Of a DNA stretch of 64,000 bases, positions 57,611-64,000 are shown one piece after another. Source of the DNA: M3007 sp033764075 (GTDB lineage Bacteria; Bacteroidota; Bacteroidia; Chitinophagales; Saprospiraceae). The translations under genes and the position numbers were made by a program. Position 1 is the first letter of the stretch; every line of letters starts with the position of its first letter. The notes under the pieces were generated by a model, which did not search any database, was not told the DNA's origin, and saw only the letters and a list, made by a program, of their open reading frames with translations. Location: the NCBI GenBank assembly GCA_033764075.1, contig JANRJH010000020.1, positions 62,001 to 126,000 on the forward strand, written 5' to 3'.

Positions 57611-58363
57611 ATGAATGTACTGATCGTAGAAGACGAGTCGCACACTGCTTCACTCTTGCAGGAAATCATTGAGCAAGACAGCGACTTTATCGTGACGGAG
57701 AAGTTGGAATCTGTCGTGGAGGCAGTACAGTACCTGAGCAAATACCAGAAAAACCTGAGCCTATTGTTTTTCGATATTCAGCTGGCCGACGGGAAGAGTT
57801 TTGAGATATTCAAGCACGTCGATGTCGTTGTGCCGGTGGTGTTTTGTACCGCTTATGACGAATACACCTTGCAGGCCATCAAGAACAACGGCATTGACTA
57901 TGTGCTGAAACCCTTTAAAGAAGAGGAAATCCACGAGGCCCTTCAAAAATACAAGCGACTGGTTGACAACTTGAGGCCAAGGAACATGGCGCCCGTTCAC
58001 TTTCAGATGGAACAGCCGAAACCGTATCAGCAAAACTTTCTGGTGCATTTCCGCGAAAAGTCGGTGGTCAAGCGCCTCGAAGAAGTAGCCTTGTTTTACC
58101 TGGAGTTGGAAACCGTATACCTGTACACCTTGAACAGCGAAAAATTTCCCCTGTTTAAATCACTTGAATACATAGAATCGGTTTGCGATCCCGCCCAGTT
58201 TTTCCGCATCAACCGCCAAATGCTGGTCAGCCGGGCCGCCATTGTGTCATTTGAGCCTTACTTCAACCGCAAAGTAATCGTCCAGCTCCACATCAAAATG
58301 AAGGACAAACCAATTGTCAGCCGATTGAAAGTGACGCCTTTTAAGGAGTGGCTGGAGCAGTGA
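57611..58363 (+). CDS. LytTR-family response regulator
   Basis: A 250-residue regulator with a receiver domain (1-120; acidic pocket Glu7-Asp8, phosphoacceptor Asp55 in FFDIQLADG, conserved Thr/Ala and Lys104-type end VLKPFKEEE) and a LytTR DNA-binding domain (about 140-250, with YLYTLNSEKFPLFKSLEYIE and FFRINRQMLVSRAAI). It pairs with the kinase 3 bases upstream. Its position as the last gene of the exporter cluster suggests it controls that cluster in response to envelope or peptide signals, as is frequent for ABC-LytTR neighbours; no operator was identified. Confidence 0.93.
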   Translation: MNVLIVEDESHTASLLQEIIEQDSDFIVTEKLESVVEAVQYLSKYQKNLSLLFFDIQLADGKSFEIFKHVDVVVPVVFCTAYDEYTLQAIKNNGIDYVLKPFKEEEIHEALQKYKRLVDNLRPRNMAPVHFQMEQPKPYQQNFLVHFREKSVVKRLEEVALFYLELETVYLYTLNSEKFPLFKSLEYIESVCDPAQFFRINRQMLVSRAAIVSFEPYFNRKVIVQLHIKMKDKPIVSRLKVTPFKEWLEQ

Positions 58364-58473
58364 CGGATCTTACACAGCCTGTTTGCCTTGCGGAACAACC
58401 AGGTTTGGGGCGGTTACGACTGAAACCAACGCCTGGTTTTATCAACCGCTATTTTTGGTGAAATGGATATTTT

Positions 58474-58613
58474 GCCGTTGTCGGCGTCCTCGCCGACAAC
58501 AACGGCGGAGAGAGGGGCCAAAAGCAAATGCACCCAAGTACTGCATTTATCGGCGTTTTTTCACCAGTTCACTCACTCCGCCGTTTGTTGTTGGCGAGGA
58601 CGCCAACAACGGC
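58474..58613. repeat. Imperfect inverted repeat (MITE-like or double hairpin)
   Basis: The arm 58474-58510 (GCCGTTGTCGGCGTCCTCG... to ...AACGGCGGAG) is complementary to 58576-58613 with two substitutions and one extra base. Each arm also folds on itself (GTTGTCGGC/GCCGACAAC and GTTGTTGGC/GCCAACAAC). The 65-base centre is not coding. No terminal duplication was clear, so it may be a small non-autonomous element or paired dispersed hairpins. The rest of 58364-58761 shows no gene. Confidence 0.75.
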
Positions 58614-58656
58614 ACTAAACGGCACTAAATCAGCGCTAATTCGCAGCAAAAAAAAA

Positions 58657-58687
58657 CCGATCCGATGGCTTTGGGCCATCGGATCGG
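58657..58687. repeat. Hairpin matching the one at 50652-50682
   Basis: CCGATCCGATGGC and GCCATCGGATCGG form a 13-bp perfect stem; the arms are identical to those at 50652-50682, and the loop side shares CGATGGCTTTGGGC with 50600-50613. The two sites bracket the cluster 50877-58363. Confidence 0.85.
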
Positions 58688-58761
58688 TCGAAAGGCGGCT
58701 TCCTTAATGTCCACCGGGGAAAAAAATAATCAAGGACAGGTTTGGCCGCGTTGGATGCGGA

Positions 58762-59127
58762 TTAGTTCAATCGAAATACCAGGCGGACGGCGGTCCGGCA
58801 GCGCACCAGGTCGCCATTGTTGCGGGCGGGCGTCCATTTGGGCATCAAAACGACGGCCCGCAGGGCAGCGGCGTCGCATTCCGGGCTGAGGCCCTTGACG
58901 ACGTGTGGCGTGGTCACCGACCCGCTCTTTTCCACGATGAAGGACACGACAACCTCACCTTCCAGGCCGCTCTCCCGGGCGGAAAATGGGTATTGCAGGT
59001 ACTCGTCGAAGTAAATCGACATGGCCTCGCTGCCGCCGGGAAATTGCGGGTTCGTCAGGCTGGAGGGTTCGGGGTAGGGGTTGAAGCCCAGCAACAAAGC
59101 GCTGAACGCGATCAAAAGTGTTTGCAT
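58762..59127 (-). CDS. TonB C-terminal-domain protein
   Basis: A 121-residue protein with a signal peptide (MQTLLIAFSALLLGF) and then a single TonB C-terminal domain: YLQYPFSARESGLEGEVVVSFIVEKSGSVTTPHVVKGLSPECDAAALRAV, with the closing MPKWTPARNNGDLVRCRTAVRLVFRL. Full TonB has a membrane anchor and a Pro-rich linker; neither is present, so it is a small periplasmic stand-alone version as often seen in Bacteroidota. Whether it contacts TonB-dependent receptors is unknown. It is isolated between repeats and the ahcY leader. Confidence 0.85.
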   Translation of the reverse strand: MQTLLIAFSALLLGFNPYPEPSSLTNPQFPGGSEAMSIYFDEYLQYPFSARESGLEGEVVVSFIVEKSGSVTTPHVVKGLSPECDAAALRAVVLMPKWTPARNNGDLVRCRTAVRLVFRLN

Positions 59128-59607
59128 TTTTGTAGCAATTATGTGGTGAATGAAAAAAAAGTACCGTCGGTTGTGCGCAGCGCACAGCCGTTTTGTAGGC
59201 CGGGTATGTCCATGAGCAAAGCAGTTCCCTTTCCTTGGCAGGAAAAGTGCATGTGCCGCTACTTGGGCATTGCCGGAGAAGAAAAAAGAAAATCCCGCCT
59301 GCGGCGGAGGATGGGGTGCGGGTGACTACCCGTCTTCCCGAATGTGAATGAATCCTTTCATAGCACAACGGATTGGTGAAAAATGAATTTCTTTTGCAAG
59401 AAATCCGTTGTTGCGCACACAGGCGCCTTGGGCACAAAGATAATCCCTTAAGAATTATTTTCAAAGTTAATTTTAAATTATTGTTAAGTTTTTTGTGCAA
59501 CAAGCTGTTCCCGGGGTTGTTTTAAGGTTAATTCACCTTAAAAAGCCCCTTTTCACGGTGGGCACACCGTATCTTTGCGGGCTGTTTTTGAAAAAATATA
59601 TCTCCTT
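59128..59607. other. Intergenic region upstream of ahcY
   Basis: A 480-base non-coding stretch. A wobble-containing hairpin CGGTTGTGCG/CGCACAGCCG lies at 59168-59190 with T after it. CAACGGATT (59366-59374) is complementary to AATCCGTTG (59402-59410). An AT-rich segment runs from 59440 to 59500. No gene, tRNA or recognised riboswitch was seen; a SAH riboswitch would be a reasonable thing to look for here but the conserved core was not apparent. Confidence 0.5.
59570..59577 (+). promoter_or_regulatory. -7 element for ahcY
   Basis: TATCTTTG is a perfect TAnnTTTG, 30 bases before the ahcY ATG. Confidence 0.55.
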
Positions 59608-60924
<1,317 letters not shown>

Positions 60925-60930
60925 TTGTTT

Positions 60931-60966
60931 TTTGACAAAGTTCCCAATATTTTTGGGAACTTTGTC
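60931..60966 (+). promoter_or_regulatory. Perfect 14-bp palindrome over the trpR promoter (also ahcY terminator candidate)
   Basis: GACAAAGTTCCCAA (60934-60947) and TTGGGAACTTTGTC (60953-60966) form a perfect 14-bp stem with a 5-base loop. A -33 element TTTG (60931-60934) and a -7 element GAACTTTG (60957-60964) are 22 bases apart and lie on the palindrome itself, 28 bases before the trpR-like ATG. It may be the repressor's own operator, a terminator for ahcY, or both; there is no T-tract. Confidence 0.7.
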
Positions 60967-60992
60967 CATCAGAAAAACCTAAGCCCTAACCT

Positions 60993-61253
60993 ATGCTATT
61001 TCACGTCTTCCAGTCATTGGACTCTGAGGAGGAATTCACCCGATTCCTGAACCTGACTTTCACGGAACACGAGCGCGCCATGATGCAGGAGCGCTGGAAA
61101 ATTTTTGACGCCGTTGACCGCGGACTCACCCAGCGGGAGGTGGCCAAGGATGTGCCCTGCAGCATTGTCACGGCCACGCGGGGCGCCAAGGTTTACCGGG
61201 AGAACAAACCCTTGATCCAAAAACTGCTGGGTTCCTGGCGCCAGGAGCAATGA
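60993..61253 (+). CDS. Trp-repressor-family transcriptional regulator
   Basis: An 86-residue all-helical protein of the TrpR/YerC family. The second half matches the TrpR helix-turn-helix: LTQREVAKDVPCSIVTATRGAKVY, with Arg63 at the position of the ligand- and DNA-contacting Arg of E. coli TrpR, preceded by FTEHERAMMQERWKIFDAV. It is shorter at the N-terminus than E. coli TrpR but has the full core. No trp biosynthetic gene is in the window, so the regulon is elsewhere or tryptophan is not the ligand. Its stop codon abuts the stop of the convergent reductase gene (TGA then TCA). Confidence 0.88.
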   Translation: MLFHVFQSLDSEEEFTRFLNLTFTEHERAMMQERWKIFDAVDRGLTQREVAKDVPCSIVTATRGAKVYRENKPLIQKLLGSWRQEQ

Positions 61254-63323
61254 TCAGACCGAGAGGCTGATCGCCAGCAGCAGACCTTCTTCGATGGCGC
61301 GTTTGGCGTCAAGTTCGGCGGCCTCTTTTGCGCCGCCGATAAGGTGGACCTTTATGCCTGCCTGAACCAACGGAGCGTATAATTCGCGTACCGGCTCCTG
61401 GCCCGCACAGATCACGACATGATCGGCGGGCAACAACATTTCCTTGCCCTTGACCATCAGGTGCAGACCGGCATCGTCGATGCGGAGGTACTGTACTTCG
61501 GACAACATCTGTACACCCCTGTTTTTCAGGGTGATTCGGTGCGCCCATCCGGTGGTTTTCCCCAGGGAGTCGCCAAATTTTCCCTTAGAGCGCTTGAGCA
61601 ACCAGACTTCGCGCCCCGAATGCGCATGTTCCGGTTCGGTGAGGCCGCCCCGTTGCACGACGCCGGGGTCAATTCCCCACTCTTTTCGGTAGGCCTCCAC
61701 GGTTTCCGGAACGGGGTCGCCATTTTCAGTGGCGTGGCGTTCGGGCGCGCTGAGGAAAATAGCGGTATCAAACCCGATTCCGCCGGCCCCCATGACGGCC
61801 ACGCGTTTGCCCGGGGTCTTTTTGCCCGAAAGCACATCTGCGTAGGAAATGGCCTTCGGGTGATCGATGCCCGGGATATCGGGCCTGCGGGCCGCTACGC
61901 CGCTGGCCAACACGACCTGCTGGAAACCGGCGCCGATCAGGGCCTGGGCATCGGTGCGCGTATTGAGTTGGACCTGCACGCCGTTTTTGTCGAGTTGAAT
62001 CTCAAAGTAGCGCAGTGTCTCATAAAATTCTTCCTTGCCCGGAATGCGCTTGGCCAGGTTGAACTGCCCGCCGACGGCATCGGAAGCTTCGAACAGCGTT
62101 ACCTGGTGGCCGCGCGCCGCCAACTCCACCGCGCAGGAGAGTCCGGCGGGTCCAGCGCCCACTACGGCTATTTTTTGTGGCGTTTTGGCGACGGCCGGCG
62201 TTATTTCGAACCCGGGAATGGTCTCCTTGCAGGCACGGGGGTTGACGAGGCAGGAGGCGGTTTTTTGTTCAAAAACGTGGTCGAGGCAAGCCTGGTTACA
62301 GGCGATACAAGTGTTGATCTCGTTGGAGCGTCCCTCGTACGCTTTTCGGACAAAATAGGGGTCGGCCAAAAAAGGCCTGGCCATAGACACCATATCTGCG
62401 CAGCCCTCGGCCAGGATCATTTCTGCCCGCTCGGGGGTGTTGATCCGGTTGGTGGCGATCACGGGGATGCGCAGTTTGTCCTTGATGCGCCGGGTAACCC
62501 ACGCATAGGCGCCTCGGGGCACCATGGTGGCGATGGTCGGAATGCGGGCTTCGTGCCAGCCGATGCCGGTATTGATGATGGTGGCGCCGGCGTCCTGCAC
62601 GGCCATCGCGAGTTGCTCTACTTCTTCCCAGGTGCTTCCGTTGTCCACCAGATCCAGCATAGACACGCGAAAGATGACGATAAAATCAGGCCCGCAGGCT
62701 TCGCGTACGGCGCGCATGATTTCCACGGGGAACCGCATGCGGTTTTCAAAAGCGCCGCCCCAGTCGTCGGTGCGCTGGTTGGTGCGCGGTGCGATGAACT
62801 GGTTGATCAGGTAGCCCTCGCTGCCCATGATCTCCACCCCGTCGTATCCGGCGCTGCGCGCCAGGGCGGCTGCGCGGGCGAAGTCGCGGATGGTGGCGCG
62901 GATGAGCCGGGGGGTCAACTCCCAGGGGCGAAAAGGGGAGATGGGCGCCCGCAGCGGCGACGGCGCCACAGCCAAGGGGTGCATGCCGTAGCGTCCGGCG
63001 TGCAGGATCTGCAGGCATATTTTTCCGCCGGCATCGTGCACGGCGGTCGTGATCTGCCGGTGCTTCTTCGCTTCCGTAGGGGTGCTCATTTTGGCCCCGA
63101 ACGGTGCCAGCCAGCCCCGGCGGTTGGGCGATATGCCGCCGGTAACCATGAGGCCGACGCCCCCGAGGGCGCGTTCGGCAAAATAGGCTGCCAGGCGCGC
63201 AAACCCGTCCCGCGATTCCTCCAACCCTGTGTGCATGGAGCCCATCAACACCCGGTTGGGCAAGGTCGTAAAGCCGAGATCGAGGGGGGTAAAAAGATGG
63301 GGGTAGCGGGGATGCTTATCCAT
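61254..63323 (-). CDS. FadH-like NADH:flavin oxidoreductase/2,4-dienoyl-CoA reductase family protein
   Basis: A 689-residue protein with the three-domain plan of FadH and trimethylamine dehydrogenase. An FMN-binding TIM barrel (about 1-340, LGFTTLPNRVLMGSMHTG) is followed by a 4Fe-4S cluster segment with closely spaced cysteines (CIACNQACLDH, then SCLVNPRAC). Next come an FAD-binding Rossmann domain (VVGAGPAGLSCAVELAARGH) and an NAD(P)-binding domain (VMGAGGIGFDTAIFL). In E. coli FadH reduces 2,4-dienoyl-CoA during oxidation of unsaturated fatty acids. The closeness of family members prevents a firm substrate call. It has its own -7 element at 63369-63376. Confidence 0.9.
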   Translation of the reverse strand: MDKHPRYPHLFTPLDLGFTTLPNRVLMGSMHTGLEESRDGFARLAAYFAERALGGVGLMVTGGISPNRRGWLAPFGAKMSTPTEAKKHRQITTAVHDAGGKICLQILHAGRYGMHPLAVAPSPLRAPISPFRPWELTPRLIRATIRDFARAAALARSAGYDGVEIMGSEGYLINQFIAPRTNQRTDDWGGAFENRMRFPVEIMRAVREACGPDFIVIFRVSMLDLVDNGSTWEEVEQLAMAVQDAGATIINTGIGWHEARIPTIATMVPRGAYAWVTRRIKDKLRIPVIATNRINTPERAEMILAEGCADMVSMARPFLADPYFVRKAYEGRSNEINTCIACNQACLDHVFEQKTASCLVNPRACKETIPGFEITPAVAKTPQKIAVVGAGPAGLSCAVELAARGHQVTLFEASDAVGGQFNLAKRIPGKEEFYETLRYFEIQLDKNGVQVQLNTRTDAQALIGAGFQQVVLASGVAARRPDIPGIDHPKAISYADVLSGKKTPGKRVAVMGAGGIGFDTAIFLSAPERHATENGDPVPETVEAYRKEWGIDPGVVQRGGLTEPEHAHSGREVWLLKRSKGKFGDSLGKTTGWAHRITLKNRGVQMLSEVQYLRIDDAGLHLMVKGKEMLLPADHVVICAGQEPVRELYAPLVQAGIKVHLIGGAKEAAELDAKRAIEEGLLLAISLSV

Positions 63324-63352
63324 AGAACAGGGTATGCGTTAAAAAAAATCAA

Positions 63353-63393
63353 GGGGTTCAAAGTGCTGCAAAGGTAGCAGAACCTTGAACCCC
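63353..63393 (-). terminator. Terminator of the haloperoxidase-like gene, with the reductase -7 element inside
   Basis: Read on the minus strand, GGGGTTCAA at 63393-63385 pairs with TTGAACCCC at 63361-63353 and a run of eight T follows (63348-63341). CAAAGGTA at 63369-63376 in the loop is TACCTTTG on the minus strand, a -7 element for the FadH-like gene. Confidence 0.7.
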
Positions 63394-63421
63394 CGGGTGT
63401 TGAATCTTGCGCTCGCCGGGT

Positions 63422-64000
63422 TTAGAACCCAAACTCCAGCCGTGCCAGCACGGTATTGCCCACGCAGCGGCCGGACTCCAGGCCCAGGTCGCAAGCCCGG
63501 CGGAAGTGCACGCCGCCAAGGATGCGGCTGAGGGCCTGTTCTTCGCCGGCTTTGCTCAGCGAGGTGAAGGTGCGTTCGGGCAACACAAACGGGCCACCGT
63601 CGGGTGTGTACAGTGGGCTGCCCACGTGGGTACGGTCTACAAAGCCGATGTCGCCGAATATATAGCTGAGCACCACCGGAACGGCGCCGCCGACGGTGGA
63701 GGAGCCGGAGGTGTAGTCGGGATAGGGTGGGGTGCCCACCAGGGCCGTCCAGTTGGGGTCAATGGTTTCGGTGATGTAGGTTGCCGGACGGAGCAGGAAG
63801 AATTTGTACTTCATAAACCAGCTTGAGCTGAACGCGTCGGAAACGGCGAAGCCGGTCAGCGCGTACGTTTTGGCGCATTCGGCCAGGTTCATGTTCTCCC
63901 GTTCCAGCAACTGCTGGGCGATGCTGATCCAGTGACAGGCGGGGCTGCAGGTGCGGCCCGGGCCGTTTTCCCAGTGGTAGGCGATGGCTTTGTTGGTGGC
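63422..64000 (-). CDS. Vanadium-dependent haloperoxidase-like PAP2 protein (partial, runs off the right edge)
   Basis: The frame is open from the window edge (64000) to the stop at 63422, giving the last 192 residues. PAP2/haloperoxidase motifs are present: the first arginine motif KYKFFLLRPATYI, the second PPYPDYTSGSSTVGGAV and the third SRILGGVHFRRACDLG, whose His would bind vanadate or form the phospho-intermediate. In the second motif the usual S-G-H is S-G-S, so the acid-base His is missing. The start lies outside the window. Enzyme activity is therefore doubtful. Confidence 0.85.
   Translation of the reverse strand, partial: ATNKAIAYHWENGPGRTCSPACHWISIAQQLLERENMNLAECAKTYALTGFAVSDAFSSSWFMKYKFFLLRPATYITETIDPNWTALVGTPPYPDYTSGSSTVGGAVPVVLSYIFGDIGFVDRTHVGSPLYTPDGGPFVLPERTFTSLSKAGEEQALSRILGGVHFRRACDLGLESGRCVGNTVLARLEFGF

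Noticed and set aside
59128..59607. SAH riboswitch before ahcY
   Set aside because: The position is attractive, but no conserved core or pseudoknot could be identified by eye.

Overview
The window reads as a chromosomal segment of a fairly GC-rich Bacteroidota bacterium, most likely from the Saprospiria (Lewinella/Haliscomenobacter-type). The evidence is a SusC/SusD pair, several proteins ending in type IX secretion (T9SS) C-terminal sorting domains, dockerin- and SprB-like repeats, and many promoters with the Bacteroidota -7 element TAnnTTTG. The genus call is inference. No rRNA, tRNA or CRISPR array was recognised.

Layout. 1-5000: cell-envelope genes (SRPBCC protein, LysM glucosaminidase, CBM9/DUF5916 protein) on the minus strand, then rfbD. 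5000-5900: a decay zone with a truncated DUF4258 gene, a YgiT-type zinc-finger gene and an orphan T9SS sorting-domain tail. 5750-11370: two large secreted T9SS proteins; the first is preceded by a promoter, an ATG and a (AACAC)14 microsatellite that puts the ATG out of frame with the rest of the gene. 11400-19200: a MerR-like regulator, a small double-glycine peptide, pnuC, pheT, rny, smpB and a PAP2-like membrane protein. 19244-20051: eight tandem copies of a 101-bp repeat. 20053-23512: an HxlR regulator divergent from a tight four-gene operon (DJ-1/PfpI, outer-membrane protein, bestrophin, NADP-binding reductase), followed by a frameshifted ppsA fragment. 23830-33790: PKD lipoprotein, murA with Asp in place of the catalytic Cys, a MscS channel, a Trp/Tyr/Gly-rich secreted protein, MarR, an esterase, an RsmI-like methylase and a cyclase-family hydrolase.

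33846-46758 is a polysaccharide utilisation locus that looks specialised for beta-1,4-galactan or arabinogalactan. It holds a secreted SusE/F-like repeat protein with a T9SS tail, SusC, a SusD enlarged by about 200 residues of SusE/F-like sequence, a GH53 lipoprotein, galT, and a GH2-GH53 fusion enzyme. Together they could bind and import galactan oligosaccharides, cut them to galactose and feed galactose-1-phosphate into metabolism. No dedicated regulator lies next to it, but the susC upstream region carries a palindrome and a repeated motif.

46868-64000: a GH3-type acyl-adenylating protein and a PQQ-type sugar dehydrogenase with a T9SS tail. Next comes a one-direction cluster (small periplasmic protein, M43 metalloprotease, TolC, adaptor, ABC permease, ABC ATPase, LytS-type kinase, LytTR regulator) bracketed by matching hairpins. 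The window ends with a TonB-domain protein, ahcY, a TrpR-family repressor whose promoter is covered by a perfect palindrome, an FadH-like reductase and a partial vanadium haloperoxidase-like gene.
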